Source: Teratosphaeria epicoccoides (lineage: Eukaryota > Ascomycota > Dothideomycetes > Mycosphaerellales > Teratosphaeriaceae). From it: a stretch of DNA of 64,000 nucleotides. The notes below the pieces were generated by a model that saw nothing but the letters and a program-made list of their open reading frames with translations, was not told where the DNA came from and did no database searches. Of this stretch, positions 11,227 through 21,045 are shown one piece after another. How positions within the stretch are numbered: position 1 is the first letter of the stretch; the number at the start of each line of letters is the position of its first letter. Position numbers and translations under genes: made by a program. The stretch spans positions 1 to 64,000 of the forward strand of contig JADDMT010000133.1 of the NCBI GenBank assembly GCA_021401465.1. The letters are read 5' to 3'.

Positions 11227-14200
11227 ATGGATCTTAGACCCGACGAAAAATACGCGTCAGATTTAAACATCTCCTTAGACTCGAACGACAGAGTCGAAAC
11301 TTAATTAGCAGACGATGTCCTTGCCTACAAGGAGGGGGCATTAGTCGACGATGCTGCGGGAGTAGATAGGTAGTATGTTGCAAACGAGGAACTTGTTATA
11401 GTCGTCGAGCCTGTGTTTAATGAGGCTTACATGTAAGAGAAAGAGATAGTAGTAACAGTAAGGGCAATCGACGATAATAGCGGTAACATCGACGCGCTTA
11501 GTCTCTACGACGACCTAGCAGCATTTACAAGAGACGCTACATCTCTAGATAGACAATATAGAGACATGAATAGTAGCCAAACAGGTAGGCTACATAGCGT
11601 CACGAGCGAGCATAGCTTGGCTTTAATCTATATGCGCGCTAGTAGGCTATTATCTGCTAGGTATAAGGAACTATACAAGCGGACACCTTTTAGCGTAGGT
11701 AGTCTCACGGTAGGCAGGCTAATTAAAGTGTACGTTAAGCCGCAATCCTACTAAGTTAGTAATAACCTTGACTAGGTCTAACGAACAGACAGATAAGGAA
11801 CTTAACGAATAGGGCCATGCCTTCTTCTAAAGTAATGCAGATGTAGTATTCGCATACTAGCTCTTACACGAAGGCATTTCGAGCAACGCTATCGATCGGT
11901 TATTCAAGAATCCCTGGCTGCAGAAGATCTACGAACTGCTTAGCTTTTAGTTAGGCGTAGAGCTTAAGGACAAGATCTAAGAAGTAAGTGTCTACTAACT
12001 ACTATTCATTACAAAGTAGAGCATTACGAATATCGAATTAGAATCTCCATAGTCGACCTCTAGTGTTAAGACAGTGCCTCTAAGGCACTAGAAAGTCGAA
12101 GATGTTATGCGCTTTCTCATAGGGTACAAGGGTTTCAGGAATGATCTCGTGTACGCGCCTTATCGCCTCGAGACTCTAGATAACCCGCCTAGGCAGATCT
12201 ATTAGGACATGGCCTCTACAGACTAGTAGTAGGACAAAGAGAAAGAGCTTAGAATAGACAGAGCGACAATTATGCTACTAATTCTTGCTAGTAACAAGAC
12301 ACAGGTTACTAATTATCAAGGTAACCTGATCGTATAGCTAGTATACTTAACAATTAGTAACCTGCCTAGATCGGTTCGTAACTCTAACTATCGACTAGGT
12401 AGCGTGCTCCTAGCGATGCTACTAGTAGTTAAAGGCGGGAAAGGAAGCATTAGGGACGAGCTATACTATCGCTACATGAAGACAATGTTCGACCCTATTA
12501 CTAAGCTCGCTGCAGGCGAGGGCCTTAATGTCTTGTATGCAGATAGCGAGACACGGCGATGTTTCCTAAATATCGTAGTATACGCGAGCGACTACTAAGA
12601 ACAGGTAATAATCATAGGCGTAAAGAATAACTGCTACTACATGATATGTATAATCGATCCAGAAAAACGCGAAGACCTTAAAGCGGTTATGCTATAGCAG
12701 ATACATAAGGACACGTAAATACAAATCATGCTCTAGCGAGTAGCGAAGAAGGACTAGGGTAGCTACATGCACGACCTACTAAACTTCGCATTTAGGCACC
12801 CTAGCCTAAATATCTACAAGACGCTAATAGTAGACGTGCTCTACTAACTCTTCAAGGGCGTATTAATGTACGTCATAGATTAGACGCGAGATTTGCTTAA
12901 GAGTCGACTACCTCTATCTTCGAAGCGAGCTAAAGCGGCACTCCTATAAGCTAAGGGCTAGCATAAAGTAGCAAGAAAGAGTAACAGAGGCAAGACTATT
13001 GTAGATTATTAACTAGATGTCATTATCGACTGTCGCTTCGCGGCGGTACCTGCATTTAGGAACCTCCGGGTATTTAGCTAGATGTCTATAGTAAGCGACA
13101 GGCTAGGAGCAGAAGAGTATGCTACGACAGTTGCTCCTAGTCTTCGTGCTACTATTAGAAGAGGCTAAGGCACATAGCGCTATCTAGTTCTTGCAGGCAA
13201 TAGTAGACTTCTCTTAGTTAGCGTAATATCCTTTACATGATAGCGAAACGCTCTAGTTCATAGTCCTTGCCCTGTTCTGATACAACTAGTATAAAGAAGA
13301 GTTTAGGGAGTACCGCATAAGCAAAGGAGAGCTAAGAAAGAAGAAAGCGCAGACAGAGCAAGCGGAGGAGCCTAAGACAGTAGACAATGTGTGTAAACTA
13401 TAAGGGCACTTTAATTTCCTAAGTTTTATGCCCTTACATACTACGTAGACATAATACGGCTCTTCGGCAACGCGCTAGACCTCGACACTAGCTACTTCGA
13501 ACACAAGCATGTTAAATACGTTAAGAAGCTATTCAAATTAACTAACAAGAAGAATAGATAGGAGGACTAAATTATAGAGTACTTCTAGTAAAAGATTACT
13601 ATGCTTACATTCTTTAATACTAGCCTAACGTTCTAGCAGCAGACTAAGGCTAAACGTCGAGAGGCTTAGGAGCGCGAAGTACCTTAACTAACAGAGTAGA
13701 AGGATGTTAAAGCCTTCCTTAGCTAGCGAAGGCTAAGATCTAGCTAATCGTTACTAAGTAGAGACATATAGAGGACAGTTAGTAATGTAGTAGCACACAT
13801 AGGGCTAGAGGTAGGGCCTTACTTCCGTCATGCTACTACAGTGTTTGTCAGAGAGTGCTAGGCGTTGTCTAATATAACATTAACGTCGAATATAATGCGT
13901 CTTGATCCTAACAGGATCAAGGGAAGACTAGATTAGGTCAATGATTTAGATGTATCTTTCTATGCTAGTATACAGTGCTAGAAGATGCATTATAAGGATC
14001 CTGATGATCTATCTGCAACTAAGCTAGACGTCATTAGATGTACCCCGAACTAGTAAGGAATCCAGGACAATCGCCGTAACGACTAGCTCTAGGTCTAGGA
14101 GTACGAAGTGCCGCTAGTTACAGACAAGACTACTAGCGTTAATAGACAAATCGACCTAGTCGTCGCCTTTAAGGGCCGGCTGCCTGCTCGCCTGTTATAT

Positions 14201-14722
14201 GTTGTAACCTTCTAAGACAAGAAATTACGTGTCATAGTAGATAGCTATAACTACATAATACTCGCACATAATAAACGTCCGACCTACATAGGTGTGTTCG
14301 TAGACCTATTCTAGCCGAAAGATCTAGCTAGAAGAGCAGACGATGTTCATGGCATGATAGTGATCATAGCGATGCGTTCTAGCCTATAGGAAGGTACTCT
14401 GCAAGGTCGCTACATCTACGGGCTTACTAGCGTCTACTATAATATCTACGTTATGCTAACAGACTAATATAACACCTCTAGCTAATGTGACATGTACATT
14501 AACAACACTGCTGACTTTAAGACCTACAACTTCATATATAATGCGGACTAGGAGGAACAAGAGTCTAGGGTAGCAACTAAACATAAGCTACATTGCCTGA
14601 ATATAGCTAAGGAGTACGATATTACGGCTACTAGCAAGGAAGGGCCGCTATCGCTCAAGCGTGGCGTCGCTAGTAGCTCTACTTAGGACTAATCGAGTAG
14701 AAACAAACGCAAACAATTATGA
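11227..14722 (+). pseudogene. Plavaka-type (KDZ superfamily) transposase, left copy, RIP-inactivated
   Basis: The frame starts MDLRPDEKYASD and ends KRKQL-TGA at 14722, about 1,140 codons, with dozens of TAG/TAA codons. Recognition rests on a string of Plavaka hallmarks. These are FRNDLVYAPYRLE, then ATIMLLILASNKTQVTNY, VYLTISNLPRSVRN, the short cysteine-bearing stretch before IIDPEKREDL, and HPSLNIYKTLIVDVLYQLFKG. The family cuts and pastes DNA in the nucleus. Codons before about 11,750 and after 11,780 are in different frames; an unspliced intron or an old +1 shift explains this, and the right copy shows the same break. Everything from 11,780 to 14,722 is one frame. A start ~2.4 kb from accessory frames on the other strand implies separate promoters. 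Confidence 0.82.
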
Positions 14723-15049
14723 CATGCGTAACGAATGCCATACTAGTAAGCTCGATAAAGGTAGCACGCTACAAGGAGGGCTCCTAGCACGTAGTTCTTC
14801 TAGCTAGCGCTAGTAGACTTGACGACTTAGCTACTTAGCTGACCTGTGCTGTAGTTGAACATAATGCTAATTAGGATAGGCGACATAATGACTCCTTTGT
14901 AGATCTTGTTACGAAGCTTAGCTAGGAGCTAGAAACACAACTAGTTAGCATATGTATGTATGATTAGTCAGAATCGCGGCTACTAACCTTGAGAAAGGGA
15001 AACTCGTGTTTAGTAATGACGGCTGCGAGCTTCTTTTTAACAGCAGGCA

Positions 15050-16449
15050 CGTCGCTAAGAGGTAGATGCTTAGTAAGTTCTCAAGAAAGTCATGAATTAC
15101 TACCTACTATAGCTAGAAGCAGGTCTTCTACCTACGTGCATAACTACTTATTAGTCATGCCGCAGGATTAGTAGTTAGTGCTACTAGCCGAAAGTCTCTT
15201 ATTGCATGCACATCTCTCTGCTAGCTAGCGTCTAGGCAGCTAGCTAGCTTATCTACCTTGCATATTTACTGCCCTTTCTACAGAGCCTTCGCTACCTGTC
15301 GTTCTAGCGCACGTCTCTCTATGCGCGACAATTCCCGTTTGACTTGATTAAGAGATATCGTAACTATGGGCTTAATGAGGAGAGTGTATAAGAGCTCGAC
15401 CTAGAAACCCCTCTGCCTAGGAGTAGTACTACTAATCTTGCTATTAAGCTATTTACGCTACGCTATGTTAACTTTGACCTCTAACGCCGCGGTTAGATGG
15501 CTGACACGGGTTCTTGCTCGCTTGACGAATAAGCCGTAGAGAGCAGTTAACTAATCTGTCAGGTAGTAGATCAGAAAGTCTGCGTAGAGAGATACCTTAC
15601 TTACTATACTAGGCTTAGCGACAAAAGCAAGCATAGATCTCCGCGCCCTCGCTAATTCGTCCTAGCTAGCGATCATGGTATACTACGTGATTAGACGGTT
15701 AAAGCTAGGACTTAGTAGGGCAGGGTGCTAAACATTCTGAATGCGCGATAGCAATAAGGCCTAGTCTCTTATAGTGTACTCTCGATAGGCCATAGAAGTA
15801 GCCTTGCTTAGTCGGTACAAGAGTAGCTGCTAGCTAGGAGCAGGCTCCTTCTAATCCAAGATCAGCTAGCCGTTGTTACTAACTAGCTCATGTAGCTAGC
15901 GGATTAGCCCCGAATAGACCCGTGGCTCGAACATCTCTAGCATGCCCTTTGCAAATACTATCTAAAAGCTATCAGGGCATCTAGCAGCCTACTTGATGCT
16001 AGCTATAGGGGTGCGACCGAGCCTCGCCTAGATGAAGCGCTACGAGTCCACGCTTCCCTAGTAGTCCCATATAGTACTAAAGATTAGTTAGTAACAGTAT
16101 TGCCTCTAAGGCCTAGCTATAACACATACTACTAGCTCTTATCTAGCATCTTAGCACAGAAGTCTAGGAAGTATATACTCTCTAGCGCAGCTAGCTTTGC
16201 ACTCGCTAGGAGCCTAATCAGGCCGCTGCCAGATGCGACGTCAAGTACCTTGTACCTAGCTCGATGCTCTACCTAAGGGGCGTAGTTAACGAGATCCTTG
16301 TAGGCATCGAAGTCCGGATATGCCTTCTATAGCGTGACAGCGGCTTCTGATGCCTAGACAGTATCGCGGACATAGTTAGCCGCGAACTCGGCGTGCTTAG
16401 AACCTACACTAATCGCTAGCTCTAGGTCTAGGGTCGGATTTGTCGACAT
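15050..16449 (-). pseudogene. SAM-dependent methyltransferase fused to an unknown C-terminal domain, RIP-inactivated
   Basis: The frame starts MSTNPTLDLELAISVGSKHA at 16449. Motif I of a class I methyltransferase is clear: RYKVLDVASGSGLIRLLAS. The acidic end of strand 2 is IYFLDFCAKMLDKS. After one frame change, DSF*IVFAKGMLEMFEPRVY, ELVSNNG and LILD supply the motif IV-VI region. No DPPY/NPPF box is seen, which argues against a classical DNA N6-adenine enzyme; the pattern is closer to UbiE/COQ5-like small-molecule enzymes. The same frame continues past MLAFVAKPSIVSKVSLYADF into a ~190-codon helical C-terminal part found also in the right arm. Stops are TAG/TAA. Confidence 0.62.
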
Positions 16450-16469
16450 AGTAGGTTTGGATTCTACTA

Positions 16470-16985
16470 GCGCGTTAGTTTATAGTCTCGTCATACAAGC
16501 ATATAATGCTTACATGCTATAGTGTTATTAGTATGCTAGTATCTGTATAGATGCTAGAGAAGAAGCTAAGTACTAGATAAGGTAGTTGTTTAAAAGAAAG
16601 AAGTTTAGAGTACTAAGCTTCTTTTGTATTTTAGTAGCTATAGGTCATGTGCTTTACATAGTCGCTAACTACACACGTTATATTGTCACATTATTAGCTT
16701 CTGCCTAGAAAATGACTAGAAATAGAAGGCACATGACGCTACTACCTGAAAAATGGCTAGAAACAGGAGGCACGCGATACTGTTACAGATTTAGTTAAAT
16801 ATCACATACTACTACCTAGGCACATGACTAAATGAAGAAGGCATGATATCAGGCGATTCTGCCTTAAAAGGCAGTAAAAAATGATCCTTATAGTTGCGAC
16901 CTACGGACCTTATCTACTACTATACTAAGGCATTAGGAATAGTAGCAACCGCGACATAGTTATACTAACGCTAGCTCGATAGCGG
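16470..16985. other. Non-coding part of the central spacer with short repeats
   Basis: No frame is supported. Between about 16,702 and 16,880 there are three or four imperfect copies of a ~45-bp unit. Each has AAAATG-CTAGAAA followed by an AGGCAC-type block. Both ends of the spacer and the methyltransferase start upstream of it suggest a regulatory stretch. Confidence 0.3.
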
Positions 16986-16988
16986 CAT

Positions 16989-17240
16989 ATGTACTTAGCA
17001 GACATAGCTACATAGGATAGATGTCGCCATGTTTGCTGCTTCTTTGTTAAGAGCGATAACTACCTGCATGTAGCACATAGCGGCACGTGGCAGCTAACTA
17101 ATCTAGACGGTAGTTATGAGGGCCTCATGTGCGCTAGCTAGGCGGTAGCACGTATACTCGGTAGTAAGAGATATCTATATCTACTACTACTCTTCTACTT
17201 TAACTCTTTACTGATTATATTAACTAACTTCGAAGACTTG
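16989..17240 (+). pseudogene. Spacer reading-frame fragment A (unknown)
   Basis: A frame starting MYLADIAT*DRCRHVCCFF runs through YLHVAHSGTWQLTNLDGSYE and RILGSKRYLYLLLLFYFNS to ILTNFEDLPNTHK. It has a few TAG/TAA codons and ends in a cluster of three. It lies in the single-copy spacer between the inverted-repeat arms. It may be a first exon of fragment B, which is in another frame. I do not recognise it. Confidence 0.35.
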
Positions 17241-17259
17241 CCTAATACACACAAGTAGT

Positions 17260-18060
17260 AGTAACATCAATTAACCCTCTATCTTACTATTCGAGACAAT
17301 AGCTAGCATAGTCGCTTAATGCGCTAATTATGGCATCGACAGCCCGCTCAAGATGTGCCTATGTCAGGTAGTAGCCTACTACAGCAAGAATTGCCAGATA
17401 ATCGACTAGCACGACAACTACAAGGACAGCTACGCTAGGCGGCTAACCTGGAATAGGAATAAGTATGTAGTTAACCCTAAGATATAACGACTAGTTACTA
17501 ACTTCATGTTTACTAGACACGTCAAAATCCTGCCGTTTAAGAAGATCTTTAAAGGGGAGGACATAGCGAGTCGCATGACAAGGGAGCGGGCTAATAGTGT
17601 ACTGCCCCTAATCACGAACAAGGTGTTCAGAGTGCTACTTACTAGACCGCTAGGTGCACATGAGCTTTTCTTTAGCGGGCTAATCGTCGTTAGTTACAAT
17701 GGGACCCCTAACGCCCCTTAGATGAGTTTTAGGGGGGTCCGTGTGTTTAGGAGCAAAAGGAATAGGAAGGTCGTCTTCATTGTGATGAAGACAGAAGACG
17801 CTAATTAGTCAGGCTAAAAGAAGGTTAATGTCGAGTACAAGACAGAAGACTAGTACACCTAGGAATTATACTAAGGCCTATAGAATACATACGACATAGA
17901 GCTATTATACGACGAGTTCTCTCTACAGTTTAGACAGCGTCTACAGGGCGAGTTTGGCGACGTCGTCGCAGGAGCCCGTAACAACTTAGCTACTTTAAAT
18001 GGCATAATGAACAAGCTGTTCATCGTCTAGTACTACATGCAGAGGAACGAGATGCGCTAA
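17260..18060 (+). pseudogene. Spacer reading-frame fragment B (unknown, longest clean stretch in the spacer)
   Basis: This is a coherent frame of about 265 codons. It reads LLFETIASIVA*CANYGID, then PLKMCLCQVVAYYSKNC, DSYARRLTWNRNKYVVNPKI, a stretch of 65 codons with no stop (MFTRHVKILPFKKIFKGEDI onward), GVRVFRSKRNRKVVFIVMKT, and finally RLQGEFGDVVAGARNNLATL. Stops are TAG/TAA. The start is not visible. No domain is recognised. Being present once, it could be cargo of the element or of another element nested at the centre. Confidence 0.4.
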
Positions 18061-18149
18061 TAAGTGCATATGTGCATCTCGACACACGTTTCTAAGGCTA
18101 TAGTAGGCTAGCAAGCAGGCGGGTGTAGAGACATAGTAGTGTTCTAAAC

Positions 18150-18713
18150 AGGGGTCTAGCCGTGTTTCCTGAAGTCTGGCGAGCTAGCGGAGATAGTATT
18201 ACTTATAGTTTACTTGTTTCTTAGCTCCTGTGAGACTAGCATGCTAGTAAGAGCTATAGTCCCTGCTGATTTGATACGGCAATAGCAGGTAGATGTGATT
18301 CGACAGTAGCATATTTTGGTCGTAGTAGCTACTTAGCTGCTACTAACATAGCAGGCAGGTATGTATGTATTTACTAGAATTCAGATGACATTAATGCGGA
18401 CCTCTGTAGTTTCGTGTACTCTAAGCAGTTCGTACTCTACATGACTGTTATAGCTGCTCGGCTACCTCGACTTTAGTTTCTAGTAGTCAAGAAGTATAAG
18501 GGAATGTTAGAGAGCGTAGAGGTTAAAGACAAGATCGTCGAATAGGTTGCGGACTAGATGCGCCTCTAAGCGTATAAGGAAAGGCATAGGAGGATGTAGA
18601 CGACTTACAAACTACAGCTGTTAACTATAGAAGGCTTCGGAGACTGCCTATAGCGCAGAGCTAGCAGCGTAGTAGCTAGTATAGTAAATGAGCTATGTAA
18701 GGAGGCAGTCTGA
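18150..18713 (+). pseudogene. Spacer reading-frame fragment C (unknown)
   Basis: The frame includes YLFLSSCETSMLVRAIVPAD and, further on, YSKQFVLYMTVIAARLPRL, KKYKGMLESVEVKDKIVE, and AYKERHRRM before a TGA at 18711-18713. The intermediate part is interrupted by TAG/TAA and possible introns. It may be the 3' end of the gene whose 5' part is fragment B. Function unknown. Confidence 0.33.
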
Positions 18714-19052
18714 AGACAAGTTTCATTCTAACTACTACATATCGCTAACACTTAGTAGTGATGCCTGTTGCCAGATTGCATGGCTAGGAGTAGGGCTAAG
18801 TAGACGTACACGTCAGAGGAGCGTACGAGTGTAGGTAAGTAGCGATCGAGTAGAAAGCCGTTAAATAAGCACGCCTACGAGTAGGCATGAGTAGGAAGGC
18901 TAACGAGCCCGTGAATTAAGTAGCTAGGAGTAGGGCCGAGTAGGCCAAGCTAGTAAGATACTACTAGTATACTACTAGCACCTACTTAGCTAACTTAGCT
19001 CTACTCGGTCTACTCTTCGTACTTCGTACTACTTAGGGGTTAGGTTTTCGAG
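18714..19052. repeat. CTACTT/AAGTAG-rich block bordering the right arm
   Basis: Dense direct and inverted copies of AGTAGG/CTACT-type words surround a palindrome at about 18,961-18,981. A similar block with the same vocabulary lies at 30,004-30,440, beyond the outer end of the right arm. Matching blocks on both sides of the right arm may be sub-terminal repeats of the transposon. No gene is seen. Confidence 0.35.
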
Positions 19053-19975
19053 ACGTTCGCCAAGCCTAGTATAGCAAGTAAGGTGTCTCTCTACGCAGAC
19101 TTTCTGACCTACTAGCCGACAGATCGGTTAACTGCTCTATACGGCTTATTTATCAAGCGAGCAAGAACCTATGTTAGCTATTTAACCGCGGCGTTAGAGG
19201 TTAAAGTCAACATAGCGTGGCGTGAATAGCTTAATAGCAAGATCGGTAGTACTACTCCTAGGCAGAGGGGTTTCTAGGTCAAGCTCTTATACACTCTCCT
19301 TATTAAGCCTATAGCTATGATACCTCTATATTAAGTCAAACGGGAATTGTCGCGCATAGAGAGACGTACGCTAGAACGATAGGTAGCGAAGGCTCTACAG
19401 AAAGGGCAGTAAATGTACGAGGTAGATAAGCTAGCTAGCTGCCTAGACGCTAGCTAGTAGAGAGACGTGCATGCAATAAGAGACTTTCGGCTAGTAGCAC
19501 TAACTACTAATCCTGCGGCATGACTAATAAGTAGTTATGCACGTAGGTAGAAGACCTGCTTACAGCTGTAGTAGGCAGCAATTCATGACTTTCTTGAGAA
19601 CTTACTAAGCATCTACAAGGATCTTGCTCTTCTTAGCATCTTATGAAATCACACATAAGATGTCAACCTCCTTAGGCTATACTTCGTAGTCTATTAGGCC
19701 CTCGTGGATACTAAGCATATTAACCTTACTATAAAGGTATACTCCTTGAACTAAAGCGGTAGTAGAAGGGATGCCGCTAATACTAGATGCCCTAGGTCTA
19801 GTGTACCTCGCCCTAGTAGTAGAGGCGTAGGTTGCGAATAGCATGACATTAGCATAACGTCTATCTATTACTATATATTACGACTATGTAGCAGATCCTC
19901 TAGCCCCGCCTCGATTCCGATGAATCCGACGAAGACTAGGAGGACAAGTTACTATCAAGAAGGCTAAGGGTAACT
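19053..19975 (+). pseudogene. C-terminal part of the methyltransferase-fusion gene, right arm
   Basis: The right arm begins inside this gene: AKPSIASKVSLYADFLTY, then RARTYVSYLTAALEVKVNIA, VKRELSRIERR and ALQKGQQMYEVDKLASCLD, up to FLENLLSIYKDLALLSIL. It continues beyond the last left-arm match (about 19,617) to roughly 19,975. It thus preserves more of the C-terminus than the left copy but none of the methyltransferase half. The last codons run into the hairpin array. Confidence 0.55.
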
Positions 19976-20498
19976 CTAGTCAGCTGTTTAGCACATTTTG
20001 CTACGATCTAACAGGGTGCTAAGCAGCTAACCAGAGTTGCACTTAGCCTTCTTAGATGACAGCTCGTCCTCCTAGCCTTCGTCAGATTCATCGGAATCGA
20101 GGCGGGGCCAGAGGATCTGCTACATGAATCTGACGAAGACTAGGAGGACTAGTCACTATCTAAGAAGGCTAAGGGCAACTCCGGTTAGCTGTTTAGCACA
20201 TTTTGCCACGATCTGACAGGGTGCTAAGTAGCTAACTAGAGTTGCACTTAGCCTTCTTAGATAGTAGCTTGTCTGCCTAGTCTTTGTTAGATTCATCGGA
20301 ATCGAGGCAGGGCCAGAGGATCTGCTACATGAATCCGACGAGGACTAGGAGGGCGAGTCACTATCTAAGAAGGCTAAGGGCAACTCCGGTTAGCCGTTTA
20401 GCACATTTTGCTACGATCTGACAGGGTGCTAAGCAGCTAACTAGAGTTACACTTAGCCTTCTGAGATAGTGACTCGTCCTCCTAGTCTTCATGAGATT
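19886..20498. repeat. Tandem array of three long hairpins
   Basis: Three units lie at 19922-20089, 20126-20294 and 20331-20498. Each is a near-perfect inverted repeat with stems of about 75 bp and a central loop near ATTTTGCTACGATCTGACAG. Each starts GAATC-GACGA-GACTAGGAGG and ends with its complement. A 36-bp linker (ATCGGAATCGAGGC...) separates the units, and its reverse complement precedes the first unit. The array begins in the last codons of the methyltransferase-fusion remnant and is absent from the left arm. Confidence 0.85.
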
Positions 20499-20561
20499 TA
20501 TCGATGCCATGCGCTCTATTAGTTAAGGCTAGAGCTAGCGACAGACCGCATAAACTATCTA

Positions 20562-20850
20562 CCCTAGCCGCGTTTAAAAGTGCCGGCAGTATACCTATAG
20601 CACCTTACTCTACCTGCTGTTACTAGATCCGCGAGATAGGGTAATAGCACACTTGACCTAGCCGCGACTAAAGGTGCTAGCAGTATACCCGTAGCATCTC
20701 CTTCTATCTACCGCTAGTATTTCCGCGAGATAGGGTAACAGCATACTTGACCTAGCTGTAATCAAAAGTGCTAGTAGTATACCTATAGCACTTTAAGGCG
20801 TCTCTTATGATTTACCGCTAGTAGTTTTATCATAACGTCCGTAGGTCTAG
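20562..20850. repeat. Three tandem ~94-bp repeats, each with a palindromic motif
   Basis: Units start near 20,560, 20,655 and 20,749. They share ACCTAGC-G, a GTGC-GG/AGTATACC-TAGCAC palindrome, and a CCGCGAGATAGGGTAA segment. A fourth, weaker palindrome follows at 20,869-20,890. Only the right arm has this array. Confidence 0.75.
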
Positions 20851-21045
20851 GGCTAGCATTTAACCTGCTAGTAGTATGCTTCTAGTACCCTCGACTACTT
20901 CTTATGTATATCTGGCATCCTGACCCTCGCTCTTATTCTTCTAGTTAGTCAAACTAGTAGCGCTAGTTGCAGAAGTATTGCTTACGCTAGGGCTTGTAGT
21001 GTGCTACCTTTATCGAGCTTACTAATATAGCATTCATTATGTATG

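Larger units (their letters stand above)
5765..15628. repeat. Left arm of a giant inverted repeat (Plavaka-type element copy 1)
   Basis: Reverse-complement identity to 19053-30003 is evident along the arm. Examples are 6301 with 29470, 8625 with 27140, 11227 with 24547, 14701 with 21066, and 15181 with about 19498. The coordinate sum is near 35,768 for the outer part and about 34,680 for the inner part, because the right arm has ~1.1 kb extra between about 19,620 and 20,950. Sampled differences between arms are nearly all transitions, as expected if RIP acted on each arm after duplication. The arm carries the transposase and accessory frames listed separately. Confidence 0.88.
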
